DNA of 64,000 nt from Leptospira ognonensis. Lineage in GTDB: Bacteria > Spirochaetota > Leptospiria > Leptospirales > Leptospiraceae. The DNA is taken from the NCBI RefSeq assembly GCF_004770745.1, contig NZ_RQGD01000010.1:186001-250000 (forward strand). Direction: 5' to 3'. Every line of letters begins with the position of its first letter. Positions within the stretch are counted from its first letter, which is position 1. The notes below the pieces were generated by a model. That model did no database searches and was not told the origin of the DNA. It saw nothing but the letters and a program-made list of their open reading frames with translations. The translations under genes and the position numbers were made by a program. Below are positions 41,662 to 49,668 of this stretch, one piece after another.

Positions 41662-42383
41662 GTGAAATCGTTTCCTAACAGCTGCTCGTCTTCAAATTCC
41701 ACGCTTCTTCGTTCTTTTAACCTAAGAAATTCTTTTGCTATATACTCCGTCACGAGATGAGCATCCATAGGCTCCCAGAGAGGATTGCCTATAGAGATTC
41801 TGCCTGGCTTGTTGCTATTATAGGCATCTATGAACAAAGGTAAGATCGGGAGATTGTATCTCTTACTTAGTATAGCCATGCCACCATGTAATTTTCGCGA
41901 TTTTCTAAATCCACGAAAATAAGTTCCTTCTGGAAATATACCAAGGCCTAAATTGCCGGCGTCGATTCGATGTTTGATTTCTCTAATGGTATGCGGATCG
42001 CTCTCATTTCGATTTAGTGGAATCAAATCCATTGATTTGACAATTCCCTTGATTAATTGTTCCTTTCGATTTTTATGAGGTTTACCATTTCGAGTACCTT
42101 TTGTGCGTTTGCCAGAATCATAACTTGTCATGGCCGTCGCATAAATGCCATGTAGTTTCAATAAATGTCGAATCATGAAGGCATCATAAGGCATCGAAAT
42201 CATTCGTAAGAATTTACTTCTTGGTTTGATGTGATTTGAAACGACGATCATCGAACGTCCATTAAATTCTTTTAATATATGTTCATTTTCATAAACACAT
42301 CTTTTATTTCCATAAATCAATCTCATTGGTTTGATGAGAAAAATCATTAATATCCAACCGAGTAGCCGACCAATTAAAAACAT
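41625..42383 (-). CDS. PlsC-like acyltransferase, atypical motif I
   Basis: 252 residues. One N-terminal hydrophobic anchor and P-E-G-T-Y-F-R-G (motif III) with the downstream P-I-L-P-L-F-I block match 1-acyl-glycerol-3-phosphate acyltransferases. Motif I reads S-N-H-I-K-P-R-S: the catalytic His is present, but the Asp of H-x4-D is Ser, and a Y-D-A-F motif follows later. Either another Asp does its job or the enzyme is a divergent acyltransferase. The region between is basic (K-R-T-K-G-T-R-N-G-K-P-H-K-N-R). Substrate and activity uncertain. Confidence 0.75.
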   Translation of the reverse strand: MFLIGRLLGWILMIFLIKPMRLIYGNKRCVYENEHILKEFNGRSMIVVSNHIKPRSKFLRMISMPYDAFMIRHLLKLHGIYATAMTSYDSGKRTKGTRNGKPHKNRKEQLIKGIVKSMDLIPLNRNESDPHTIREIKHRIDAGNLGLGIFPEGTYFRGFRKSRKLHGGMAILSKRYNLPILPLFIDAYNSNKPGRISIGNPLWEPMDAHLVTEYIAKEFLRLKERRSVEFEDEQLLGNDFTYGAGAENKALK

Positions 42384-42479
42384 GTGTAACCTTCTCTCTA
42401 TTGATTCAGAGTCCTTCGATCACGAGAGGTTGCAAAATATTACGTTACAATTTTTGCTTCAAATTCCCTTTGGATTTTA

Positions 42480-43514
42480 ATGGGTCTGAACCAAACTGGC
42501 ATACTGTTTTTGATTGCAATGTTTCTAAGTTGTAATTCGCAAAATTTCTTACATTCCCGTGACAAATCTTTGAAGGAGTTACCCTTAACACTCCTTGTCG
42601 GTGCGAGATTGGATTTGCAAGAGGAGGCGAAAACCAAGATTGGAAGCCTGCCTCTGATAAGTCCAGGAAGCGAAATGGACACTCCAGCCATGATACGACT
42701 TGGTGAAAAAATATTTAGGGACAATAGCCTTTCATTAAATTCTGTCCAGTCCTGCTCCACGTGTCACCTGTTATCTGGAAATAACGTAGGTACTGATGGG
42801 CAACCAACTTCCCTAGGTACGTTTGGACAGATGGGAAGAAGGAACACACCGAGTATCTTTAATGTGGGTTTTCTTAACACGATCTTTTGGGACGGAAGAA
42901 AATCCTCTCTCCTCGACCAAGCCTTGTTACCATTTGTAGACCAATCTGAGATGGCATTGGCAAGTTCGGACGATCTGCTCGCAAGATTAAATGCAAAATC
43001 TGAATACGCAAACTTATTTTCTTCTGCTTATCCACTTGATCCAGCCATTCAGCTAAACTCCGTTAAATCTTCCCTTAGTGCTTTCGAACGAACACTGGTA
43101 TCCAAGTCTAGATTTGATGATTTTGTAAATGGGAATCCTTATGCAATCACACTTGCTGAAAAAGAAGGACTCCGTTTATTTTTAGATCTAAACTGTATGA
43201 ACTGCCATGCGGGCCCGATGTTAGGGGGCAATAAATTTGTCAAACTAGACACAAAATACAATTACAATCCAAAAGATTTAGGTAGATTTGAATTTACTGG
43301 AATTGAAACGGATAAATATTTTTTTCGCACACCTTCTTTAAGAAACGTAGCGCTCACTGCTCCTTATTTTCACGATGGTAGCGTCCGTTCCATCGAGGAG
43401 GCGGTTCGAAGGATGAATGAGTATGAGGCACCACGACCAATCTCGGAAGCGGAAGTCACAAGCCTGGTTACCTTTTTAAGATCGCTTTCAGATAAAACAA
43501 AAACTAGTATTTAA
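42480..43514 (+). CDS. Di-haem cytochrome c peroxidase / MauG-like lipoprotein
   Basis: 344 residues. Hydrophobic leader with lipobox-like L-S-C-N. Two haem c motifs, C-S-T-C-H near residue 92 and C-M-N-C-H near 240, lie in the CCP order, with P-S-I-F-N-V-G-F and W-D-G-R-K-S-S-L-L-D-Q-A after the first, and a T-P-S-L-R-N-V-A-L-T-A-P-Y-F-H-D-G-S block. Family role: periplasmic peroxide reduction or cofactor oxidation using external electrons. It is monocistronic and lies just upstream of the cobalamin riboswitch, which points the same way but belongs to the next gene. Confidence 0.88.
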   Translation: MGLNQTGILFLIAMFLSCNSQNFLHSRDKSLKELPLTLLVGARLDLQEEAKTKIGSLPLISPGSEMDTPAMIRLGEKIFRDNSLSLNSVQSCSTCHLLSGNNVGTDGQPTSLGTFGQMGRRNTPSIFNVGFLNTIFWDGRKSSLLDQALLPFVDQSEMALASSDDLLARLNAKSEYANLFSSAYPLDPAIQLNSVKSSLSAFERTLVSKSRFDDFVNGNPYAITLAEKEGLRLFLDLNCMNCHAGPMLGGNKFVKLDTKYNYNPKDLGRFEFTGIETDKYFFRTPSLRNVALTAPYFHDGSVRSIEEAVRRMNEYEAPRPISEAEVTSLVTFLRSLSDKTKTSI

Positions 43515-43874
43515 TATAAGTCTTGACATTCTCAGGTTAATTTAGACTTTGTCCTTATCCTTCAGGGAGGAAACAGGTGCAAATCCTGTGCTGACCCGCA
43601 ACTGTAATACCGCATTGACTCTGTTAAATGAGTTGATTCGGCAAGCCAGATCTTCCCCGCAAAGAAAACCTCGAGGTTTGGGTTCTTTGCACGTTTATCT
43701 TTAGCATTTCATGTTACGGATAAAGGGGCCCCGAAGGAAATCGGGGCAACCGAATGGATAAAGTCTTCACTAGTGCGATGTAAATACTTCAGTTAAAACT
43801 GAATCTATTTGAAGTTATAGTTATATCTACGTCTATTTACGTTTCCCTAAATCAAAAATTTAGGAGATTCAAGA
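43515..43874 (+). other. 360-base non-coding leader: riboswitch, hairpins, no gene
   Basis: The stretch contains TTGACA at 43524-43529 as a possible -35, the cobalamin aptamer, and a hairpin right after the B12 box (GCAAAGAA with TTCTTTGC). Then come TTTATC...GATAAA (43694-43724) and CCCCGA...TCGGGG (43729-43746) with an AGGAAA loop. A short TTCAGTT/AACTGAA palindrome lies near 43788-43803. AGGAGA just before 43875 is the ribosome site. A 16-codon frame from 43711 is not supported as a gene. Confidence 0.6.
43545..43690 (+). promoter_or_regulatory. Cobalamin riboswitch
   Basis: The conserved aptamer core reads GGTGCAAATCC, GCTGACCCGCAACTGTAA and, after a variable stem, the B12 box AGCCAGATCTTCCCCGC at 43644-43660. 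An inverted repeat GCAAAGAA/TTCTTTGC follows and may be the P13/kissing-loop element. The downstream hairpins at 43694-43746 are candidates for the expression platform. Cobalamin binding normally lowers expression. The first genes downstream are two lipoprotein genes, not a transporter. Confidence 0.92.
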
Positions 43875-44489
43875 ATGAATAAAATCACAAAGTTCACATT
43901 AGTAATGTTAGTTTTAACATTTGCTACCAATTGCGGCCAATCAGGAAAAATAGACGAATCGAAAGCAAACGAGAGCCTATTTGTTGGACTACTTGCTGGT
44001 AATTCTGCTGGCCAAACAAGCGTTCTAAGTAGCCTCGCCGAAATCAGAGGAGTTTGGAAAGATGGATTTTGTAGCGGCGGGACATGCACGGGTTTCACGA
44101 CCACACTTTCCATCGCACAAGATCCTACTGGTTTTGGAATTTGGACAACTGGATCTGGCTACTTTCGCATCATCGAATCCTCGAATACCTCCCGGTACTT
44201 GATCTATCAGTATTTGCCAACTGCCACATTCGGAAATGCGAGCAAATATACAAAAATTCTATGGACGGAACCTCAGACGACAGAATGTGAAAATAGCGCT
44301 ACGAAGTGTTTTTACTACTGCACTGTATTGAACTCTAGTTTTACGGGATTTAGTACGATTGATGAAGCTCGAAATGTTGTGTTAGATTCCACAAAATACA
44401 ATACTTCAGATCCGAAAAGATCTGGCTGTGGTGGATTTGGATGGAGCAAGGCTTTATTCCAATCAAACAATCCAACGAGCTGGCCATAA
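43875..44489 (+). CDS. Lipoprotein controlled by the cobalamin riboswitch
   Basis: 204 residues with lipobox-like A-T-N-C-G near residue 20. The mature protein has paired Cys (F-C-S-G-G-T-C-T, T-E-C-E, K-C-F-Y-Y-C, G-C-G-G), W/G-rich beta segments and a terminal T-S-W-P. No enzyme motif. AGGAGA eight bases ahead fixes the start. As the first gene after a B12 riboswitch it is expected to be made when cobalamin is scarce, so capture or handling of extracellular corrinoids is inferred. Not recognised as a named family. Confidence 0.75.
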   Translation: MNKITKFTLVMLVLTFATNCGQSGKIDESKANESLFVGLLAGNSAGQTSVLSSLAEIRGVWKDGFCSGGTCTGFTTTLSIAQDPTGFGIWTTGSGYFRIIESSNTSRYLIYQYLPTATFGNASKYTKILWTEPQTTECENSATKCFYYCTVLNSSFTGFSTIDEARNVVLDSTKYNTSDPKRSGCGGFGWSKALFQSNNPTSWP

Positions 44490-44495
44490 GATATC

Positions 44496-44528
44496 AAAAA
44501 GCGATCTGATCCATTCAGATCGCTTTTT
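44496..44528 (+). terminator. Intrinsic terminator between the two B12-regulated lipoprotein genes
   Basis: AAAAAGCGATCTGA (44496-44509) and TCAGATCGCTTTTT (44515-44528) form a perfect 14-base stem with a 5-base loop and a T-run. It ends 12-14 bases before the next start codon, so downstream expression needs read-through or its own promoter. Confidence 0.85.
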
Positions 44529-44542
44529 CAAGGATAAATGTG

Positions 44543-45394
44543 ATGAATGTCAAAATATTTCAACTCTTGCTCATTTTAGTAATCAACTGTTTTGTGTTAC
44601 TTTGTAATCCGACACCGAAAAAAGATAACAGCGTAGCGATATTAGGTCTAGTGGTTCTTCTCCAATCACAAACTGCAACACCAGACACCAGTTGTCCTGT
44701 TAAAACCTTACCAACAGGTATTCCCCTAGCGACGAGTATCGTCTCGGCTAACTCCTCTGTGAGTGGTTTTAGTGATGCGAATAAAGCGACCAATGGGATC
44801 TGTGGTGGTGGTGAAACCTCAGGGGCATTAGATGTTTATTCACTAAATTTAACAGGAGCAGGTGCTACACTCAAATTGTCATGGGCAGGAAAATTCGTAC
44901 AAAATGTTAGCGGAATCGATTTTATAGTTTATGAAAATGCATTTAAAATCAGTGAAACAAGTGATCGTTATTTAATGGATCCTATGGTCGTTGAAGTCTC
45001 AATAGACGATTCCTCTTATTGTGGATTTTCTTTAACTTATGATTCCACAGCATCTACATTAAATAAGATCTCCTCATGGGTTGGTTTTGCAGGCTTAAGA
45101 CCCGTTATCTATAATATGGGATCAAATACCTTTACTCTTGAGGATTTGTTTACTTCTACTGGAAGTGGTTTTTTGAAAGGTGGTGGCGACGGATTTGATT
45201 TGGAGGATCTTATTACGAGTACAAGTTGCACGGCAACTGTTCGGAACAATATACTCTCATCAGGATTTAAATATATAAAACTTACATCTGCAACTGCCAT
45301 TACCAATCCGGGAACTGGGAATCCTTATACGTACCCCCACTCTTTTGATAATGGTTCCGATATTGATGGTGTAATCGCAAAAAGCGTAAAATGA
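44543..45394 (+). CDS. Cell-surface lipoprotein, B12-locus type
   Basis: About 283 residues, lipobox-like L-L-C-N near residue 22. The mature protein has a D-V-Y-S-L-N-L opening, D-F-I-V-Y-E-N-A-F, V-E-V-S-I-D-D-S-S-Y-C, W-V-G-F-A-G-L-R-P-V and G-G-G-D-G-F-D-L-E-D-L, then Y-I-K-L-T-S. From memory, this order (F-I-V-x-E-N, V-S-x-D, A-G-x-x-P-V, G-G-D-x-F-D-L) occurs in a family of surface proteins near cobalamin TonB receptors in other phyla. That recollection should be checked. The start is ATG 44543 (GTG 44540 is adjacent) with AAGGA ahead. It sits downstream of the riboswitch but behind a strong terminator. Confidence 0.72.
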   Translation: MNVKIFQLLLILVINCFVLLCNPTPKKDNSVAILGLVVLLQSQTATPDTSCPVKTLPTGIPLATSIVSANSSVSGFSDANKATNGICGGGETSGALDVYSLNLTGAGATLKLSWAGKFVQNVSGIDFIVYENAFKISETSDRYLMDPMVVEVSIDDSSYCGFSLTYDSTASTLNKISSWVGFAGLRPVIYNMGSNTFTLEDLFTSTGSGFLKGGGDGFDLEDLITSTSCTATVRNNILSSGFKYIKLTSATAITNPGTGNPYTYPHSFDNGSDIDGVIAKSVK

Positions 45395-45397
45395 AAA

Positions 45398-46180
45398 CTA
45401 ATCTAGTATTTCAGCAATGATGACGGTGATGTTATCGGTTCCGCCTAACTGATTTGCTAGATTGACTAGTTTATCTACAGAGTCTTGGCCATGATTTAAA
45501 GACAAAATATTTTGAATTTCTTTAGAAGAGACGAGTCCGTGAAGACCATCCGAACAGAGCAAAACTTTATCACCGGCTTTTATTTTCAATTTAAAATCAA
45601 CAGGCTTGACTGAAACACCAGGACCCAGCGCTTGGGAAACGACATTTCGTTTCGGGTGAGTTTCTGCTTCCTTCGGAGTAATTTTTCCCATTCGTGCTAA
45701 ATTAGAAACAAAAGTTTGGTCTTCGCTGATTTGGCTCAACTCATCGGACCTAAATAAATAAAGTCTACTATCTCCAACTTGCGCTCCATAGGCGCTCTTA
45801 CCGTAAAAATAGCAACAGGTCGCTACAGCTCCCATTTTTGAAAATTCTGGATTTGCTAGGGCAAGATTATGCAAGTACACATTTGCTTTTTCTAAAGCAA
45901 CAACCGGCAATTTGATCGGTTTTTCGATTTTTATCTCATTCCAATGATCGATGATAAATTTTGCGATTCCCTCACTAGCCATTTGACCACCAGCAGAACC
46001 ACCCATCCCATCTATAGCCGAAACAAAAACACCTTCGCCCCGAAGGGAAAGTCGATTCCAAGAAACCATATCGACGCTCGTCGCTGTTTCAGATATTTTA
46101 CCGCGAATGATGGCATAGTTATCCTCATTTTTGGTTCTTACCAAGCCAACATCAGATTTTCTAAAAATGGAAATCTTCAT
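45398..46180 (-). CDS. PP2C-family Ser/Thr protein phosphatase
   Basis: 260 residues, cytoplasmic. PPM motifs in order: R-T-K-N-E-D-N-Y near residue 16, F-V-S-A-I-D-G-M-G-G near 53, G-D-S-R-L-Y-L near 130, L-C-S-D-G-L-H near 195 and G-G-T-D-N-I-T at 245, giving the two-metal Asp set. It is the last gene of a four-gene minus-strand arm, 3 bases after the SDR gene. No partner kinase is adjacent, but the kinase giant at 52426 ends the opposite arm, so the two could act on the same protein. Confidence 0.92.
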   Translation of the reverse strand: MKISIFRKSDVGLVRTKNEDNYAIIRGKISETATSVDMVSWNRLSLRGEGVFVSAIDGMGGSAGGQMASEGIAKFIIDHWNEIKIEKPIKLPVVALEKANVYLHNLALANPEFSKMGAVATCCYFYGKSAYGAQVGDSRLYLFRSDELSQISEDQTFVSNLARMGKITPKEAETHPKRNVVSQALGPGVSVKPVDFKLKIKAGDKVLLCSDGLHGLVSSKEIQNILSLNHGQDSVDKLVNLANQLGGTDNITVIIAEILD

Positions 46181-46183
46181 GAA

Positions 46184-46948
46184 TCAGACGGCTGTCCATC
46201 CACCATCCACTGGTAAGGCCACTCCGGTCACGAAAGATGCCGACTCCCCAAGTAACCAGATGCAAGACTTTGCAATTTCTCCAGGGCTCGCCATCCTACC
46301 CAAAGGATGCATGCCCTCAATAATCTTACGTGTTTCTTCAGGTTTTCCAAATGCGTTAAGAATGATGTCACTCATATCTGTTTCGATAACGCCAGGACAA
46401 ACGGCATTGACTCTAATTTTTTTATGAGCATATTCTAGGGCAACGCTTTTCGTGAGGCCAACAATCGCGTGTTTTGTGGCAGAATAGACTGCATTTCCTT
46501 TATATCCGACAAGACTCGTCGCGGAGCCCACGTTCACAATCGCTCCACCATTCACCTTCATCAATTTCACTTCTTCTTTTAAGCAAAGCCAAGTTCCAGC
46601 AACGTTCGTATTGATGACTGCATGAGCTAACTCGTCTGGATACTTATCGATCATCGCAATGGTCCCGAGTAGTCCCGCATTATTGACTGCTAAATCAAGC
46701 TTGCCATATTTTGAGAAGATTTCAGAAAATAATTTAGTTATTTCTTCAGGTTTAGAGATATCGCATCGGATAAAACTAGAATTTGGCGATACTTTCAAAA
46801 TTTCGCTCAGAGCTGTTCTTCCATTTTCTTCCCGCCTACCAGACAGAATGAGAGTTGCTCCGCGATTGGCAAGATCACTTGCAATTTCTAAACCTAGACC
46901 TGATGTACTACCAGTAACAAGCGCTATTTTCCCATCAAATTCTTTCAT
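46184..46948 (-). CDS. Short-chain dehydrogenase/reductase (FabG-like)
   Basis: 254 residues. V-T-G-S-T-S-G-L-G cofactor loop, V-N-N-A-G, catalytic S and Y-S-A-T-K pair, C-P-G-V-I-E-T-D-M and the terminal V-D-G-G-W-T. This is the FabG/3-oxoacyl reductase-like layout. In a cluster with two ketosynthases and thioesterases, reduction of a 3-ketoacyl intermediate is the natural inference. The start overlaps the thioesterase stop region, with AGGAA ahead. Confidence 0.9.
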   Translation of the reverse strand: MKEFDGKIALVTGSTSGLGLEIASDLANRGATLILSGRREENGRTALSEILKVSPNSSFIRCDISKPEEITKLFSEIFSKYGKLDLAVNNAGLLGTIAMIDKYPDELAHAVINTNVAGTWLCLKEEVKLMKVNGGAIVNVGSATSLVGYKGNAVYSATKHAIVGLTKSVALEYAHKKIRVNAVCPGVIETDMSDIILNAFGKPEETRKIIEGMHPLGRMASPGEIAKSCIWLLGESASFVTGVALPVDGGWTAV

Positions 46949-47794
46949 TCATTTCCTCGGTTTCAGATTCTGGCCTCTTGGTGCCGTTTTGACTTTCTTG
47001 ATGTATGCCTTCGTTAGTTCCTCTGTTCGAGTAAAAAGTAAATTTAAATCAGAATATTTTCCGTAATTGAGTTCTTCCGCTAAACTTAAATTATATCGAA
47101 GTTCATTTAGGCAAGCGGTAAGTATTTCCAAAGATTTTAGTTTTTCTCTACGATAAGGCGATTTCCGAGAGCGGGCGGCTGCATTGACTGCTTTCACTGA
47201 GTATTTGCGTAAACTTGCAGCAAGAACTTCTTGTTCCCTAGCAGGCAAATCATTGGCGATCGTATAGATATTTTTTAATAACTTGAGTGTGGCAATCCAG
47301 AGCGGAAACCTTTTATAAACATCTCCAAACTTTCTCATTTCCTCAGATGTATTTTTGATATCTAAATCTTTTGCGGCGATGAGATCCAAAAATTCCTGAG
47401 GGATGGGTACGACCTTTCTTTCATTATAATTAAAAAATAAGACAGAGATGCGAACTCGCGTTACTGAGACTTGTCCATTGTCTTTCGTTAATTGAAAAAA
47501 AAGTTCAAAGGATTTTTCTCTTAAATTTTCAATGGTCACCCGTGCCTCTACCAGATCTCCAAATAACAATTCGGATTCGTAGGTTACGGTGGCATTTGTG
47601 AAGATGATGCTGCGTCCATAAATATCTAAAACTGAAAATCCTAGATACTGAAAGAACTGTAGGTGAGCCTCTAACACTAAGTCGAGTACGGTTGCGAATG
47701 ATACGTGCAACTCACCCCAAAGATCAGTTTTCCGGATCGGAATCTCTGTTTTAAAGTGGTATTTGCTTGGTAAGGGGAGTTCTACCTTTGCCAT
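46949..47794 (-). CDS. Hotdog-fold acyl-CoA thioesterase with helical C-terminal extension
   Basis: About 281 residues. The N-terminal ~140 residues are 4HBT-like: I-R-K-T-D-L-W-G-E-L-H-V-S-F, A-H-L-Q-F-F-Q-Y-L-G and V-T-Y-E-S-E-L-L-F-G-D. A Lys/Arg/Leu-rich helical extension of another ~130 residues is unusual and unassigned. The start was moved to M-A-K-V, 1 base after the stop of the preceding thioesterase, because the longer frame overlaps that gene. Family members hydrolyse acyl-CoA or acyl-ACP. Confidence 0.8.
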   Translation of the reverse strand: MAKVELPLPSKYHFKTEIPIRKTDLWGELHVSFATVLDLVLEAHLQFFQYLGFSVLDIYGRSIIFTNATVTYESELLFGDLVEARVTIENLREKSFELFFQLTKDNGQVSVTRVRISVLFFNYNERKVVPIPQEFLDLIAAKDLDIKNTSEEMRKFGDVYKRFPLWIATLKLLKNIYTIANDLPAREQEVLAASLRKYSVKAVNAAARSRKSPYRREKLKSLEILTACLNELRYNLSLAEELNYGKYSDLNLLFTRTEELTKAYIKKVKTAPRGQNLKPRK

Positions 47795-47795
47795 G

Positions 47796-48245
47796 TTAGC
47801 CTGCCTGGAATCGTTTTTTAAAAGGCTCTGGCACTGCCACAGTTTTTTTGTCTTTATAGTCAAAGAATATCAATACTGTCTTTGCAACCGCAGCAATTTC
47901 TCCATTCCCCTTCAAAGCGACCGTAATTAAGTCGAAAGATTTATTCCCAAAGTTAGTTGGAGTCACTTGAAATGTTAGTACTTCCCCTGCTTTCACTTCA
48001 CTTTTGAATTCAATTTCCATTTTTGGAACAATAATATTGGAGCCTGCGATATTCCATTTTGAATCGCCGGTGGAAGCAAGAAAGATGTCAAAAGCTTCAT
48101 TTATTAAAAGAACCATGTTTTCATATGTCACATGACTGACGTAAGCCCCGCTTGCTGTAACAGCACTTCTCGCATCCGCATGCCGTACTGGAAATTTTGT
48201 CTCAAATGCCGGGTGGGTCGGGATTGATATACCTGGTTCAGCCAT
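47796..48245 (-). CDS. Hotdog-fold thioesterase (4HBT family)
   Basis: 149 residues: F-P-V-R-H-A-D-A near residue 18 (the acidic motif at the hotdog helix), F-K-S-E-V-K-A-G-E-V-L-T-F-Q-V and V-L-I-F-F-D-Y-K. A GGAG lies before the ATG. It is the promoter-proximal gene of the left arm, divergent from the ketosynthase gene over 141 bases. With the second hotdog protein 1 base downstream it may form a heteromer, which is common for paired 4HBT proteins. Confidence 0.85.
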   Translation of the reverse strand: MAEPGISIPTHPAFETKFPVRHADARSAVTASGAYVSHVTYENMVLLINEAFDIFLASTGDSKWNIAGSNIIVPKMEIEFKSEVKAGEVLTFQVTPTNFGNKSFDLITVALKGNGEIAAVAKTVLIFFDYKDKKTVAVPEPFKKRFQAG

Positions 48246-48386
48246 AATTCTCCATTATAAACATCTAATCAATGTTCTTCCCTTTAATATCGGTATTCTC
48301 GGGTATGTTCTTTAAATTTCAAAAACAAGCTGGACAAAGTCGATAATGTACATTAAAAGTAACCTACTTCATTTCTAGGAGAAGTC
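48246..48386. promoter_or_regulatory. Divergent promoter region between the two acyl-pathway arms
   Basis: The 141 bases must carry promoters for both directions. TAATGTACATTA at 48344-48355 is a perfect 12-base palindrome and a candidate operator 32 bases before the ketosynthase start. TAGGAG at 48377-48382 is that gene's ribosome site. No clear -35/-10 pair was identified. Confidence 0.4.
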
Positions 48387-49661
48387 ATGGCAGAAAAAAG
48401 AAATCAGCGCGTCGTTATTACTGGCATTGGAGTCATATTGCCAGGAGCTTTGAACGTATCGGATTTCTGGAGTCATTTATCAAAAGGGGAATCTCAAATC
48501 GACTTTCTCACCCGGTTTTCAACGGACGATATTCGAGTGAAAACCGCCGCAGAGCTCACCCATTTTAATTTCAAAGATCATTTGCCCGATCTTGATCCAG
48601 GCCATGCTAAAAACTACAACCGCGAAACGCTTGCTATTATGTCTGCTTTGAGCGATGCACAAAAAGACGCGGGTCTTGGACGCGATTCCGTTGCACCAAA
48701 CAGAGTCGGATTCATCGATTCCTCCTCGCGAGCTTCTCTCGCTTGGTGGGAGCATGCTTGGAATTTATATAATGAATCCAAAGATGATGCCCATTTCAAT
48801 AAATATGCGGTGCTCACATCTATGGCGTCTAACCCCACGAACCTAACGGCGATCTACGCGAATATCCAAGGTTTTGTAACAACCATCACCGCCGCTTGCG
48901 TAGGCGGCCATCACGCGGCAGCACTTTGTTTCCAAGCCATTCGAAAAAATAGAGCTGATATCATGTATGCAGGTGGCCATGAATTTCCATTGCTCAAACC
49001 TCTGATTAAAATGTACTCGGATCCCACGAGCTCAGTCATGTCCTCAGAATCTGTGAATCCAAAGAATGCCATGAGACCTTATGATAAAACGAGAGAGGGA
49101 TTTATTCTTGGCGAAGGAGCCATGTGCCTTTGTCTAGAATCTTATGATCATGCCGTTAAACGTGGAGCTCGCATTTATGCAGAAATCACAGGTACTCTCA
49201 GTTATAATGAAGCAAGCCACGCCATGCGTATGGACATGACGGGAGCAAAAGCCGCCAAGGGAATGAGTGATCTTCTAAAAATTAGCAAGCGTTCTCTGGC
49301 CGACATTGACTATTTCTGTGGGCATGGTACTGCGACGTATAATAACGACTTAGCGGAAAGTCGTGCTCTGAATCTACTTTACGATGGGACACCGAAAAGT
49401 AAATGGTCACCTCTCGGCTCGATAAAACCAATTTACGGGCATACCTTTGGGGCGGCGGGGATCATCAATCTCGCGGCATCTGCACTGATGATTCATAACC
49501 AAACATTAGCACCAACCATCAATTTAAAACAACCCGATGAAGAATGTGATCATGACCATGTCGCAGAGGGAGCAAGAAAAACAAAGGTAAATAACATCGT
49601 TTCTCTTGCGTTTGCCATCGGAAGTCAGTCATCGTTTGTAAGCGTGGCAAACCCAAATTAA
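48387..49661 (+). CDS. 3-oxoacyl synthase, FabF-like (KAS II type)
   Basis: 424 residues. The catalytic triad is present: Cys in T-A-A-C-V-G-G-H-H near residue 171, His in F-C-G-H-G-T-A near 312, and His in Y-G-H-T-F-G-A-A-G near 351. Thiolase-fold motifs such as P-Y-D-K-T-R-E-G-F-I-L-G-E-G-A are intact. The sequence differs from housekeeping FabF (longer N-terminus, T-Y-N-N-D for T-x-x-N-D), so a specialised chain-elongation role is likely. It is the first gene of the right arm, 8 bases ahead of the CoA-transferase. Confidence 0.9.
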   Translation: MAEKRNQRVVITGIGVILPGALNVSDFWSHLSKGESQIDFLTRFSTDDIRVKTAAELTHFNFKDHLPDLDPGHAKNYNRETLAIMSALSDAQKDAGLGRDSVAPNRVGFIDSSSRASLAWWEHAWNLYNESKDDAHFNKYAVLTSMASNPTNLTAIYANIQGFVTTITAACVGGHHAAALCFQAIRKNRADIMYAGGHEFPLLKPLIKMYSDPTSSVMSSESVNPKNAMRPYDKTREGFILGEGAMCLCLESYDHAVKRGARIYAEITGTLSYNEASHAMRMDMTGAKAAKGMSDLLKISKRSLADIDYFCGHGTATYNNDLAESRALNLLYDGTPKSKWSPLGSIKPIYGHTFGAAGIINLAASALMIHNQTLAPTINLKQPDEECDHDHVAEGARKTKVNNIVSLAFAIGSQSSFVSVANPN

Positions 49662-49668
49662 ATAGAAG

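Noticed and set aside
43711..43761. 16-codon frame after the cobalamin aptamer as a leader peptide
   Set aside because: No ribosome site, overlaps two hairpins, and codons follow the structure and not a protein pattern.
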